Below, piece after piece: positions 1 through 10,400 of a stretch of 64,000 nucleotides of DNA. Within the stretch, counting starts at the first letter, position 1. The number at the start of each line of letters is the position of its first letter. Source of the stretch: Chryseosolibacter sp964493505. GTDB lineage: Bacteria > Bacteroidota > Bacteroidia > Cytophagales > Cyclobacteriaceae. The DNA lies in assembly GCA_964493505.1 (NCBI GenBank), contig CAZBNP010000009.1, positions 1 through 64,000 on the forward strand, written 5' to 3'. Made by a program: the position numbers and the translations under genes. The notes below the pieces were generated by a model. That model saw nothing but the letters and a program-made list of their open reading frames with translations, was not told the origin of the DNA and ran no database searches.

Positions 1-64
1 TTTGCCCTTTGCCTTTTGCCTTTTGCCTTTTGCCTTTTGCCCTTTGCCCTTTGCCCTTTGCCTT
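1..64. repeat. TTTTGCC/TTTGCCC tandem heptamer run
   Basis: The first 64 bases are made almost wholly of the heptamers TTTTGCC and TTTGCCC. The array is cut by the left edge, so its full length is unknown. The same TTTTGCC unit reappears in the gene-poor region near 52301-52332, which suggests a dispersed intergenic repeat family rather than a local replication slip. Confidence 0.8.
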
Positions 65-107
65 TACGTGGCGATAGTCTTATCATTGTATACTTAACCC
101 TAAATCG

Positions 108-1742
108 GTGGAGAATCTAAAGCTCAGTTACACTTCGCTGCTCCTGGTTTTTGTTACGGGAGTTATCTTTTCGTGTGGTTCATCCGCAGATGCGGACAAG
201 AACGGGAAACAGCCGAATATCGTACTGATGATCAGCGATGATCATGGTTATCAGGCCGTCAGCGCCTACGGCTATGGACTGAACAAGACACCCCACATCG
301 ACCGTTTGGCAGAGGAGGGAGCAATATTTACGAGGGCGTGCGTCACGAACTCTATCTGTGCGCCGAGCCGGGCGGTGATTCTGACAGGGAAGCACAGTTT
401 TGTCAACGGCAAAGTTGATAACGTCCAGCCCTTTGACTGGGATCAACCCAACTTCGCGAAGAGTCTACAAGCCGCGGGATATCAGACGGCGATGATTGGA
501 AAGATTCACCTTAACGGTCTCCCGCAGGGATTTGATTTTTCCATGGTACTACCTGGTCAGGGCTTTTACTATAATCCCGATTTTCTGGTAAACGGAGAGC
601 GAAAACGCTTTGAAGGATATGTAACTGAAATCACAACGGAACATGCGCTCAAATGGCTTAAAGAAGGCAGGCAGGAAGACAAACCGTTCCTGCTTGTATT
701 TAATCAGAAGGCGCCCCACCGGAACTGGCAACCGGCGCCGAAGTATCTTACACTTTTTGACGACACCACCTTTACTCCGCCTGCGACATACTTTGACGAC
801 GACACTGACTATCAAGGAAGAGGTACCGCAGCGAAGACTCAGGAGATGGAAGTCGACGGACACGCGAGATGGGGACACGACTTCAAATTGCTGGTCGATC
901 CGGAAGGAAATAATACGGATTTCGAGCGCCAGCTAGCGCGCTTCACCGACAAGCAGCGGGCAGAGTGGATGGCGGTATATGAACCCAAAAACGCGGAGTT
1001 CATCAAGCGTTACAACGATGCCGGCGAGCACCCCTTTACTGGCGACAAACAAAAGGAGATTGCCGTGTGGAAGTATAACAGGTATCTGAAGGACTATCTG
1101 CGTACAATCCAATCGGTGGATGACGGTGTTGGGGAGGTGCTTGATTATCTAGACGAAAATGGCCTGTCCGACAATACAATCGTCATCTATACTTCGGACC
1201 AGGGATTTTATCTAGGTGAACATGGCTGGTTTGATAAGCGATTTATGTATGAGGAGTCTTTCCGTACACCGCTGCTTATGCGTTATCCCGCAGAGATAAA
1301 GGAGGGAACCGTCGTGAAGAAGCTTGTTCAGAATCTGGACTTCGCTCCTACGCTGCTTGATTACGCGGGGGTACCCGCGTCTCCTGACATGCAGGGCCGC
1401 TCGTTCAGAACGCTGGTAAATGGAGGTTCGGATGAATGGCGCGACGCTGTGTATTACACTTATTATGAGTATCCGGCCGAGCACATGGTAAAGCGACATT
1501 ACGGGATCGCTACAGATCGCTACAAGCTTATGCACTTCTATTACGATATCGACGAATGGGAGATGTACGATCTTCAGGAAGATCCGTCGGAGATGAGGAA
1601 CGTTTATGATGATCCGGCATACGCCGATGTGAGGGAGGAATTACATCGCAAGCTCAGCGATCTGCGAAATCATTACGGCGACTCCGATGAACTGGATCAG
1701 AAGTACCTGAAGGCATACCTGGAGCACAGGTCGAAAAAGTGA
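108..1742 (+). CDS. S1-family sulfatase lipoprotein, S1_11-like
   Basis: Predicted secreted sulfatase that removes sulfate esters from a glycan. The N-terminus has a hydrophobic stretch ending in a lipobox-like IFSC at C23, so it is probably a surface or periplasmic lipoprotein. Metal-binding DD is at 44-45. The formylglycine motif CAPSR starts at C84 and needs a maturase that is not in the window. The DDHGYQ and TSDQGFYLGEHGWF segments resemble the S1_11 group, which contains N-acetylglucosamine-6-sulfatases; that substrate is inference. The start is GTG, because no in-frame ATG lies before the catalytic domain. It converges with the GH5-like gene and sits at the edge of the mannan-type PUL, so its membership in that PUL is uncertain. 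Confidence 0.88.
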   Translation: MENLKLSYTSLLLVFVTGVIFSCGSSADADKNGKQPNIVLMISDDHGYQAVSAYGYGLNKTPHIDRLAEEGAIFTRACVTNSICAPSRAVILTGKHSFVNGKVDNVQPFDWDQPNFAKSLQAAGYQTAMIGKIHLNGLPQGFDFSMVLPGQGFYYNPDFLVNGERKRFEGYVTEITTEHALKWLKEGRQEDKPFLLVFNQKAPHRNWQPAPKYLTLFDDTTFTPPATYFDDDTDYQGRGTAAKTQEMEVDGHARWGHDFKLLVDPEGNNTDFERQLARFTDKQRAEWMAVYEPKNAEFIKRYNDAGEHPFTGDKQKEIAVWKYNRYLKDYLRTIQSVDDGVGEVLDYLDENGLSDNTIVIYTSDQGFYLGEHGWFDKRFMYEESFRTPLLMRYPAEIKEGTVVKKLVQNLDFAPTLLDYAGVPASPDMQGRSFRTLVNGGSDEWRDAVYYTYYEYPAEHMVKRHYGIATDRYKLMHFYYDIDEWEMYDLQEDPSEMRNVYDDPAYADVREELHRKLSDLRNHYGDSDELDQKYLKAYLEHRSKK

Positions 1743-1804
1743 CGTATTTTGCTCCCTGTGGATCTACGTTAAAAATATGTTGGGGTGGGGGAAGCGTTAT
1801 CGTG

Positions 1805-1823
1805 ACGGGGGGACCTGTCCCCC
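1805..1823. terminator. Hairpin between convergent genes
   Basis: A G-rich arm GGGGGAC and its complement GTCCCCC face each other across a 2-base gap in the 82 bp between the stop codons of the sulfatase and the GH5-like gene. There is only a short TT after the stem, so it may act as a weak bidirectional terminator. Confidence 0.5.
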
Positions 1824-3695
1824 TTAATTGCCATGGAGGATCAGAACGACTTCGGCGCGCGCGTTTAACTCAATACCCTCCACTTTTATCCCGTTGCCAT
1901 CTTCCTGAAAGTTTTCGAAGGTGATGTAGCTTCGTTGCGCGGGATCAAACAGCTGCAAGGACGCAATCGCTTCGCGGACCACACCGGGTATCCATATATC
2001 TGCGGTCTGCGTCGAGGTGCTGCTGTTTAGCAGGTAAGCGAACCAGGTGTCACCACATTTGACGGCATAAGACTCGGCTCCGCGGGATTGTGCCTCGATG
2101 TGTTCAAACGACCCCTTTCCGGCTTCGAGCATCAGGTCATTGATTTCCCTGACCCCGCGAAAGTAGGTGGTCAGACCGCGTTCGTCGAAGTACTCCCACC
2201 ACCAGCTCATGGGTAAGATCGGTGTTGGCGAAAACATCCCGTACCAGAGTCCTCGTTTGTAGTCGAAGTCCATCTCGTCTCCGATAACGCCAAAGTCTTT
2301 ATTCCAGTCCCATTCATAGGCGAACTCGCCCCATACAAAAGGCTTCCTGTAACGCTTGGTGTACCGCTTTACACCAGCGGGGATTTGTTCCGTCCGTTTG
2401 TAGATGTGCATTTGATTAAGGTCGATTTCGTCAACGGAATACAGTCCCTCGATCTGGCGATGGGAAACGCTGGTGGTGACGATGTGATTGTAAGGGTCGA
2501 TTTCTTTTAGGTAGGCTGTCATTTCGCGATGCCAGTCCGTGATGGCTTCGTGTGGGATTATTGTGGTATCGGTGTCCGAAAAGGCGGCGTTGTCGATTTC
2601 GTTGAAGAATTCCCACGCTGCGATATGCGGGCTGTAACCCCATCGTGCGACGATGTAGCGCAACCTGTTCCTGTAGCGTTCCCTTGATTCCGGCAATGTA
2701 AAAAATTCAGTAGGCGTCTCGGCCGGTCCGCCATTCTTCTTATTGTAATTGTGAATATCCCATTGATTTCCTTCGATCAGTGCGTTGTGTGAATCAAACG
2801 TCAGCATCATGTAAAGTCCTAGCGAGTCGGCAAGTTCCACAACTTCGTCGAGACGCCGGATACCATCCGGGTTGAAGTATTCATCCGTGTTCGTGTATCG
2901 ATTTGTGTGCCTGACTGTCTTCCACTCCAACGGAAAATTGTTAGGTGCCATCCAGGATCGGAAGAAGTTTGCGCCGTTTTGCGATAGCCTGGGTAACAGG
3001 TAATCATAAGTCCATTTCGGATTGCTGAAGGAACGTGGCTCCCACCCGACGTTTTCACCGATTCCACGAAAAGGTTTGCCTGAATCGAAACGCAGCGTCC
3101 AGAGATCGTTAATATGGAGGAATCCGTCGTCGTTTGAAGGACTTGATGAGAAGCTTTCAACAGAAGACTGTTCCTCTATCTTGTTACCCCTGAGACACTC
3201 GAAGTGATACTTGTATTCTCCGATCTCCCGCGGTGTGAATCGCGCTGTCCAGGTTGTGGAATTCTCCTTACTTTCGTCGAAGAAGCACGGAAGGGTAATA
3301 GATTTCCCCGAAGGGCTTCTTAGTATCATGTTCAGTGCGATCTCGCGTTGGTTATATGGATTTTGAAATGTCTCTTCCAGCACGATGCGGAATTCAGCCT
3401 TCTCATACTGTTTGACATCCCGGGTTATTTGTCTATGACTTTGAAAAATGTGATCGGTGCATCCATTCAGGATACCTATAGTGAAAATGATCGCGACTAG
3501 TGCGCCATAGCGAAAATAACCGAGCAGACCGGAGTAACGTAAATGAAGGAAATGCCCTACCGATGTGCATTTCTTCCAACAGGAACATGTAGAGATATTT
3601 TTGCGACGGTGTACTGATCTCATCGTGAATGAAATGTTTCCTGCCTTAAAATAAATGCTCTGTGACGACAGTGGATGTTTGAATTTTGCGGACAT
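1824..3695 (-). CDS. DUF5060/GH5-like glycoside hydrolase lipoprotein
   Basis: Predicted retaining glycoside hydrolase. A beta-sandwich of the DUF5060 type (about residues 90-200 of the long form) is followed by a TIM barrel with WEFFNE (acid/base E366) and FVWGEF (nucleophile E457), and a C-terminal beta domain. The hydrophobic stretch ending in ILNGC (C79) is a lipoprotein signal. The long ORF puts over 60 residues before that signal. A start at 3623 (residue 25) shortens it, and a non-ATG start closer to the signal is possible, so the 5' end is unsettled. It lies 18 bp downstream of the GH26 gene, same strand, as the last gene of the SusCD operon. Activity on mannan-type oligosaccharides is inferred from the neighbour. 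Confidence 0.8.
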   Translation of the reverse strand: MSAKFKHPLSSQSIYFKAGNISFTMRSVHRRKNISTCSCWKKCTSVGHFLHLRYSGLLGYFRYGALVAIIFTIGILNGCTDHIFQSHRQITRDVKQYEKAEFRIVLEETFQNPYNQREIALNMILRSPSGKSITLPCFFDESKENSTTWTARFTPREIGEYKYHFECLRGNKIEEQSSVESFSSSPSNDDGFLHINDLWTLRFDSGKPFRGIGENVGWEPRSFSNPKWTYDYLLPRLSQNGANFFRSWMAPNNFPLEWKTVRHTNRYTNTDEYFNPDGIRRLDEVVELADSLGLYMMLTFDSHNALIEGNQWDIHNYNKKNGGPAETPTEFFTLPESRERYRNRLRYIVARWGYSPHIAAWEFFNEIDNAAFSDTDTTIIPHEAITDWHREMTAYLKEIDPYNHIVTTSVSHRQIEGLYSVDEIDLNQMHIYKRTEQIPAGVKRYTKRYRKPFVWGEFAYEWDWNKDFGVIGDEMDFDYKRGLWYGMFSPTPILPMSWWWEYFDERGLTTYFRGVREINDLMLEAGKGSFEHIEAQSRGAESYAVKCGDTWFAYLLNSSTSTQTADIWIPGVVREAIASLQLFDPAQRSYITFENFQEDGNGIKVEGIELNARAEVVLILHGN

Positions 3696-3713
3696 ACAGA
3701 CAACTTCAACACC

Positions 3714-4898
3714 TCACTCCACGGAGATCCCCTCTGCTGATTGATACATGTCCGGCAGGTCTTCACTGAAGATGGTGAAGCTGCTCTGGTAGAATTTGAC
3801 GAAGTCACTGGCCGAACTGTGACCGATCCAGGGTCCGTAAAAATGATACCCCTCATGTGCCGGGTCGTATTTATTTCGCCACATGACGACCATACTGATA
3901 CCCTTTCCTGCGAGCGGAGTCAGCATCTCTTTTGTCCAATAGTCGGAATATTCGTTGCCGCCTTTTCGAATGCCTTCGATCCCTGTCTCTGTAATGCCAC
4001 ATGGCTTCTTCTTTTCTTTGGCGAGTTCTGCCAGATTACGGGCGTTTACCGACAGTGCTTCGGTGTTGGTGCCGTGATAGCTGTCCATACCAATGAAATC
4101 AACGTAGTCGTCGCCGGGCCACCGGAATAGCAGGTTATCTTTGACGGTCCCTACATCCAATTGAGGTGATATCGCGAAGATAAAATTGTGTACTCCCTTA
4201 TCTTTTACAAGGTAATCGACCGTGAAGCGCCAGAGAGCAATGAATTCCTCCTGCGTGGTACAGCTCTTGCCCCACCATGACCAGGTCTGTGTGTGTTCAT
4301 GATACGGTCTGAATATGATGGGCACAAGTTTACCGTTGTCATCTTTCAGTTCTTTCGCGAAAGCTGCAAGTCTGTCGAGCCATGATTTGTACGTATTTTG
4401 TACGTCACTACCTTGTTCAAGGATCTGTTGGGCTACGGTATTGTCCGAATTGTCCCATGAATCTCCACCGGTAAGCGGATTGTTGAGATGCGCGCATGCG
4501 GTGATGACCTCGCCTCGTCTTCGCGCTTCGAGGATCGTTCGTTTGCGGTCTGCGTTCAATGCACTTGTTGAATGCCTGTCGTCCATGATCTCGGCGAAAT
4601 CGAGACTGAATACAGCCGGATAGTCGCCGCATACTTCTTTTACGTCCGATCGATCCTGCTCTTGTATCCAGTCCCTCCCGTAAATGAGGTCATCGTGATG
4701 ACCGAACATGAATCCTTCCGACTGGATTTTCCAGAGATTCGAGTAGAGTGCCCTGGTTTCCGGGGTGGCATTCCGGTCGACAAGTGATAGGGTTACGGGT
4801 TCCTGTTCACCGGGACCAGTATCCGGTTCTTCATCGTTGGAAGCGCACGCGCAGATTACGACTGCGAGGAGCAGTGGAATTCTATAAGAGATCCTCAT
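3714..4898 (-). CDS. GH26 endo-beta-mannanase-type lipoprotein
   Basis: Glycoside hydrolase family 26, whose commonest activity is endo-cleavage of beta-1,4-mannan. The lipobox VICAC marks a lipoprotein (C16 or C18), with an acidic low-complexity linker after it. The family signatures are clear: FRPYHEH with acid/base E201, WSWWG just after it, and GITETG with nucleophile E304. About 394 residues is normal for a single-domain GH26. It is the gene after the SusE-like binding lipoprotein and before the DUF5060 hydrolase on the minus strand, which makes this locus a probable mannan or glucomannan PUL. Some GH26 members act on mixed-linkage glucan or xylan, so the substrate is not fixed by sequence alone. 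Confidence 0.9.
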   Translation of the reverse strand: MRISYRIPLLLAVVICACASNDEEPDTGPGEQEPVTLSLVDRNATPETRALYSNLWKIQSEGFMFGHHDDLIYGRDWIQEQDRSDVKEVCGDYPAVFSLDFAEIMDDRHSTSALNADRKRTILEARRRGEVITACAHLNNPLTGGDSWDNSDNTVAQQILEQGSDVQNTYKSWLDRLAAFAKELKDDNGKLVPIIFRPYHEHTQTWSWWGKSCTTQEEFIALWRFTVDYLVKDKGVHNFIFAISPQLDVGTVKDNLLFRWPGDDYVDFIGMDSYHGTNTEALSVNARNLAELAKEKKKPCGITETGIEGIRKGGNEYSDYWTKEMLTPLAGKGISMVVMWRNKYDPAHEGYHFYGPWIGHSSASDFVKFYQSSFTIFSEDLPDMYQSAEGISVE

Positions 4899-4994
4899 TC
4901 AATAGTCATTTAATTCTGTTGAAAAAATGCCCCTGTCCCGCGGTGGTTCGTCTCTTTGGATCGCGTAGTGCTGGCGAGACAGGGGATAAGCTTT

Positions 4995-5930
4995 CTATTG
5001 TTTTTCAATATCAACCCAGAACTTCCTGGGTCGTTTTACAAACTTGTCATAGTCGGAGTATATTTTGTCCCAATCGTCGGTTCCTTGCAGCGAGAATGCC
5101 AGTGCCGATTCAGTGGTGGTTTTTGATTTGTCATTGCCCAGATTTTCCGTTCCGGGACCGATGAAAGATCCTGTAGCGGTAGTGCCATTTTCGAATGTAA
5201 AGATCACCTCACCGGTGGTGTAGTTTCGAAGCCATTTCCCTTCGCCCTTTGGGATTTTGCGGTAGAAATGATTGACATCTGTCTCGGGGTCGCCCACAAA
5301 AACAAAATTCGCATAGAGCCCGTCGGGGCCGGCGTCGTTGATTACCTTTCCATACGTATTCCCATCTTCGGTGATCCCTTCCAGCTCGAAGGTCAGTGTG
5401 TTATCGAGTTCGACGCCGGGGCCGTCTGTGTCGGACCACACCCAGGGTTTGTTCATCATTTGAACAACAGCCGATCCTCCGTACTCCGGTCCGGTGCCTC
5501 CGTATACTACGAGATCCGTGATCTTGTAGGTGCCGAGGATTGTTTCCTGGAATGATGTCGCCTTTACGGTGTATGTGCGCGATTTGCCTGTCGGCGATGT
5601 GACGGTGAAGGATGCACTTTGATCCGGGTTTTCGAAACTCAGTGGATCACCCACGGTTATCGTGGACGTGGCGCCATAAGACAGCTCAAGGTTGCTCACT
5701 GCGATCGCTCCCAGGCTGGGGACGGCGTCGATATTTATAGTTATAGTGATCTCACCGGTCTGCTCATCGATCCTGTTGATCTCCGCCATTCCCACCTGAT
5801 TTTCAAACTTAATATTCAGAACGCTTCGCTCATTGTTCCAGCCCCCACCGGAGACGTCGTCCCATGGGTCAGTGACGCACGCGAACAAACACAGCAACAG
5901 CAGTGTGAAGGTTATATTGATTATTTTCAT
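4995..5930 (-). CDS. SusE/F-position surface glycan-binding lipoprotein
   Basis: The real start is the ATG at 5930, which gives a hydrophobic signal ending in LFAC (lipobox) and removes an overlap with susD. After the signal come Ig-like/Bacteroidota surface-lipoprotein repeats: a segment typical of DUF5018-type domains (SFTVTSPTGKSRTYTVKA) followed by a beta-rich C-terminal half rich in Gly, Asp and Trp. No enzymatic motif is visible. It lies 22 bp after susD, the position held by SusE/F-type glycan-binding proteins, so binding the PUL's polysaccharide at the cell surface is the likely role. Family-level identity is weak, as is usual for these proteins. Confidence 0.75.
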   Translation of the reverse strand: MKIINITFTLLLLCLFACVTDPWDDVSGGGWNNERSVLNIKFENQVGMAEINRIDEQTGEITITINIDAVPSLGAIAVSNLELSYGATSTITVGDPLSFENPDQSASFTVTSPTGKSRTYTVKATSFQETILGTYKITDLVVYGGTGPEYGGSAVVQMMNKPWVWSDTDGPGVELDNTLTFELEGITEDGNTYGKVINDAGPDGLYANFVFVGDPETDVNHFYRKIPKGEGKWLRNYTTGEVIFTFENGTTATGSFIGPGTENLGNDKSKTTTESALAFSLQGTDDWDKIYSDYDKFVKRPRKFWVDIEKQ

Positions 5931-5952
5931 AACTAAGTGATTTCTTGATGTT

Positions 5953-7443
5953 TTATAAACCCTGATTGAGGTCAATCTCGATTTGCGGGATAGGATAGAA
6001 GGCTACCTGCTCCGGTGTCAGGCCAGCCGCTTCTTCCACCACGGTGGCGACCCTGTTGTACCTTCGCAGATCATAGAGCCGGTTTCCTTCGAAGGCGAGT
6101 TCCCAACTGCGTTCGTGCCAGACTGCTTCGCGAAATTCCTGAGTTCCGAGCCCGGGGGTTAATGGGTCAAGACCTGCTCTTCCCCTGATATAATCAACCT
6201 GCGCATAGGCCTCGGGTGTCGGTCCCGCAGCTTCCGCGTATACCAGTGCGATATCCGAAAATCGTATGAGGAAAGGTTTTACGCTGGTTTTGTCGGCGAT
6301 GAACAGTGGATCGACATACTTTCTTGTAAAGGGATAAGGTATGTTTCCGGGATATTGCGCAATCAGGTCACCCTGAGCGTTGTAGAGGGAGTCGACGATC
6401 AGCAGATCGGAACGAAGATCTCCGTCTTCAAAAGTATTCAGGAATTCTGTTTTGGTCTGGAAGACGCTCCATCCATCGTGTGATTTGGTGTACGTTCCGT
6501 TTTTGTTGTTCAGGTAGATGTCGCCCCCGGCGATGTAGGGGATAAACATCTTTGATATTTTTGAGTAATCGCCTTCGATTACACCGCTGCGGTCCATAGA
6601 CATCAGGAAGATATGCTCCTTTCCTTTCGGTTGTTGGACGTCATAGATTGTCAATAAGTCGTCTTCAAAGCCGTACACAGACTGATTATTGATCACTTCA
6701 CCGGCATAGTAGGCGGCGCTGTCGTACATCGTCTGCGTGTTGCGACCTATGGCGCCGTACAACGGGACATCATGCTCTTTTGCCGATGCGATAGTCAGGT
6801 AGACTTTTGCGGCGAGCGATTGCGCGGCTACCCGGTCGGCGCGACCGGTCGCCTGCCTGACAGAAAGCAGCTCGCTTGCCTTCCTGCAATCTGCGAGTAT
6901 CAGATCGTAAACCTGCTCAAGGTTGGTTGCCAGGGGTGCCGCGGTTTGATTGAGAGAGCTCACCGTCGTTGTATGCATGGGCACCAGCCCGAAATTTCTC
7001 ACGAGGTTAAAGTAATTCCAGGCGCGGAGGAAATGTGCTTCGCCCAGGTACTGATCTTTCAGAGATTGGTCAAAAGCCGCCGGTGGTACCTTCTCGAGAA
7101 TGATGTTAGCGCGATTCACCGCGATATAGGCATACTTGAAAAAATTCATCAGGCTCGGATTCGTGGAGAAGGTCTCTACCTTCCAGGTATCCAGATCACG
7201 GGCTCCGGCTCCCTCGTCAGGTTTTGGGCTCACTTCTTCGGAAGGCATATCTCCCAGGTAGAATACAGTCCGGGAATATTCCAGGAATGTAAGCGCGTCG
7301 TAGGCGTATCCGATACCGGCTTCCGCGTCTTCAGGGGTTTTTAGGAAATTTTCTTCCGAGTAGAATCCGTAAGGATCTTCATTTAGGTCACATGCGTTGA
7401 AGAGCGACGCAACCATTAGTATCAAAATGCTTTTTGCTTTCAT
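5953..7443 (-). CDS. RagB/SusD family nutrient-binding lipoprotein
   Basis: SusD-type outer-membrane lipoprotein that captures glycan at the lid of its SusC partner. The signal ends in LFNAC. The N-terminal NEDPYGFYSEENFLKTPEDA is the usual SusD opening. Later segments match the family: a TPR-like helical core (LGEAHFLRAWNYFNLVRNFG), the substrate-loop region, and the C-terminal box RIRFSDIALVYAEAAG / WHERSWELAFEGNRLYDLRR. Its 496 residues is the normal size. It starts 11 bp after susC and is surely co-transcribed with it. Confidence 0.95.
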   Translation of the reverse strand: MKAKSILILMVASLFNACDLNEDPYGFYSEENFLKTPEDAEAGIGYAYDALTFLEYSRTVFYLGDMPSEEVSPKPDEGAGARDLDTWKVETFSTNPSLMNFFKYAYIAVNRANIILEKVPPAAFDQSLKDQYLGEAHFLRAWNYFNLVRNFGLVPMHTTTVSSLNQTAAPLATNLEQVYDLILADCRKASELLSVRQATGRADRVAAQSLAAKVYLTIASAKEHDVPLYGAIGRNTQTMYDSAAYYAGEVINNQSVYGFEDDLLTIYDVQQPKGKEHIFLMSMDRSGVIEGDYSKISKMFIPYIAGGDIYLNNKNGTYTKSHDGWSVFQTKTEFLNTFEDGDLRSDLLIVDSLYNAQGDLIAQYPGNIPYPFTRKYVDPLFIADKTSVKPFLIRFSDIALVYAEAAGPTPEAYAQVDYIRGRAGLDPLTPGLGTQEFREAVWHERSWELAFEGNRLYDLRRYNRVATVVEEAAGLTPEQVAFYPIPQIEIDLNQGL

Positions 7444-7454
7444 GTCTTATAGGG

Positions 7455-10400
7455 TTATAGCGTTAACGTCAGACCTAGCGTCATCTTTCTCAGGCGCGGG
7501 TAGCCACCCGAATATCTGCCGTCTGTTCCTACTTCCGGATCATAGCCGTTAAATTTTGTAAAGGTGAGGACATTGGAGGCATTCATGAATACTCTCGCAG
7601 ACAGTCCTCTGCTGATTCCGATATTGTATCCGAGGTTTAGGTTCTGGAGGCGGACAAAGGATCCATCCTCAATCCACCAGTCGGAAAATTTGACCTGGCG
7701 GCCATCACGCAGTGCCGGATAGTCGTTTGTCGGGTTGTCTGGTGTCCACCTGAACGGTTGGTTATTCGGCTGATTGAACGCTTGTGAATTCAGTACATCG
7801 TTACCAAAAACACCGTTGAGGAAAACACTGATGTCGAATCTTTTGTAGGTAAGGCTGAGGTTTAGACTTGCCATGAAGTCCGGCGTGGGATCGCCGATGA
7901 TGGTGCGGTCGTTTTCATCGATCACACCGTCGTCGTTGATATCGATATATTTGAACTCGCCGGGCTGTGCCAGATCTCCTTCGAGGCCGGCTTCAATACC
8001 GTCTTCCAATGACTGGACGATGCCACTTGTTAAGTAGCCGTAGAATACATTCACAGGCTGACCAATAGCCAGAATGTTGGGGTACCCCCGGTACATCTCT
8101 ATGCTGTTTCCGAAATATCTGAATTGCATGCCGGTGTTCGGATCGGTGATGTTACCGGACTCCTGAGCGTTGCCGAGGTTGGTTACCTGGTTGCGGTTGC
8201 GATAGTAGATAGCAGTCGCGTTGAGTGTGAGATCTTTTGTCTGGAGTACGGTACCGTCGAGCGTAACTTCAATACCCTTATTGGTGATGGACCCGTCGTT
8301 TACGAGCATACGATCGTATCCCGACGACAACGGAAGAATTCTTTGCTGCAGGAGATCGTCGGTGTACTTCTCGTAATAGTCGACTGTGGCACGAAGGCGG
8401 CCATCCAGGAAGGACATATCGACGCCGAGATTCAGCTGAGCAGTGGTTTCCCATCTCAGATCGGGATTCGGAATCCCTCCCCACAAAACTTCGATTCCAT
8501 CCTGTCCTGCGCGTCCTACCTCGCGACCGGGTCCTATGACGGTGACCCAGCTGCCATCGTTGTAGTAGTTGCTAACGCCGAAACGGCTCAGTGTCTGATA
8601 GGGAGAGATGCCCTGGTTGCCCGAGATCCCATAGCTCGCCCGAAACTTGAGTTCGTCAAAAGTGTTCAGTTGTTGAATGAAATCCTCCTCATGTGCTTTC
8701 CAGCTCAGTGCCCCGGAAGGGAAAAGCGCCCATTTGTTGTTGGCTCCGAATTTTGACGATCCGTCTGCACGCGAGGTGACTGTGAGCAGATACCGGTCGC
8801 GGAATCCGTAATTCATGCGAAAGATACCGGATACAAGTTCGGTTTTCGTCAATCCATTGCCAACGGTGTTCAACTCGGGATTGCCGGCATCGAGATTTTC
8901 GTTTTGCAGCACTTCATTGATAAAGTCTTTCGCGCCGAGATCGAAAGTTCGTACCAGATCCTGTTGATATGAATATCCCACCATTACCCCGAACTGGTGT
9001 TCGTTGATATGTTTGTTGTAATTGGCGAAGGTCTCCGATACGAATGTGTTCCCCTGCCAGTTGTTGATCGATGCCGATCCATTGTTGAACTCACCGGACT
9101 GCGTGTATTTCCTGGGCTGGTATTGGTCGGTCAGTGAGTTGCCATATTTATAGTTGAGTCGCGATGTCAGCAAAAGTGAAGGCAATACTTCATATTCTAC
9201 ATCGATGAAAGAAAGGACATCAAGCGACCTTGTTTTGTTGAGCCTGTGTTGTGTAATGGCAATGGGATGATCGAAGTCATTGTTGTTGTACCGGTAGTAG
9301 TCACCGTTTTCGTCGTATACGGGTATAATAGGACTTCTCCAGTATGCGAGACCACCGTTATTATTTCGACTTCCGCGCGTCAGGATATTCGCAAAAGTAA
9401 CTTTGAGGTTGTCGTATATCTTATGGCTTACATTCAGGTTATAGTTCAGCTTGGAAAAATCATCTTCTATGTAGACACCTTTGTCGGTGTAGTAGTTTGC
9501 GCTGAGGTTGAAGGAGGTCTTGTCGTTTGCGCTTGATATGTTCAAAGTAGTACTGTTCGAAACCGGAGCCTCCCTGAATACGAGGTCGTCCCATCGGATG
9601 TTGTGGGGCCATTCTCCGTTTGAGAGCTCTTCAATGGAGGGGTAGTAAATACCTGTGGGAGAGACTGCTCCTATATATTGTGCCGGGAACCCTCCATTGA
9701 CGCGCGACTCATTATTTAATTGTGCCATCAGCACAGGATCTCTCCAGAGATTTACCTTTGATGTAAACTGGGATAGGGTTGATTGCTGCTGGAGGCTGAT
9801 CTTCGTCTGGCCGGCCTTCGCCTTTCTTGTCGTAATCATGATCACGCCGTTGGCGCCACGTGAACCGTAGATGGCTGAAGCGGACGCGTCTTTCAATATT
9901 TCTACCGACTCAATGTCGTTGGGGTTGATCTGGTGAAGGTTACCCGCGTCTCCGAGAGGAAATCCGTCGACGACGACCAGGGGAGCGTTGGAACCCTGCA
10001 GGGAACTACCGCCGCGGATACGCACAGTTGCGCCCGCCCCCGGATTTTGCGAGGAGTTGATGACCTGTAATCCGGCTGAACGTCCTTGCAGCAGCCCTTC
10101 TACGGAATTGGCGGGAATATCCTTGATCGCGTCCATTTGTACGCTGCTCACCGAACCCGTCAGGTCACTCTTGTTCACCGTGCCGTAGCCAATGACGACG
10201 ACTTCACTGAGGGTCTGTATGTCTGGTAGTAGTCCGACATCGATTTCGGAATTGAACCCGACTAAAATTTCCTGGGATCTAAATCCGAGAAATGAATAGA
10301 CCAGTACGGCGTTGTTGTCGGGCACTGATATCCGATATCGGCCATTTATATCGGTCACCGTTCCCAACGTGGTACCCTTGATGATGATACTGACACCGGG

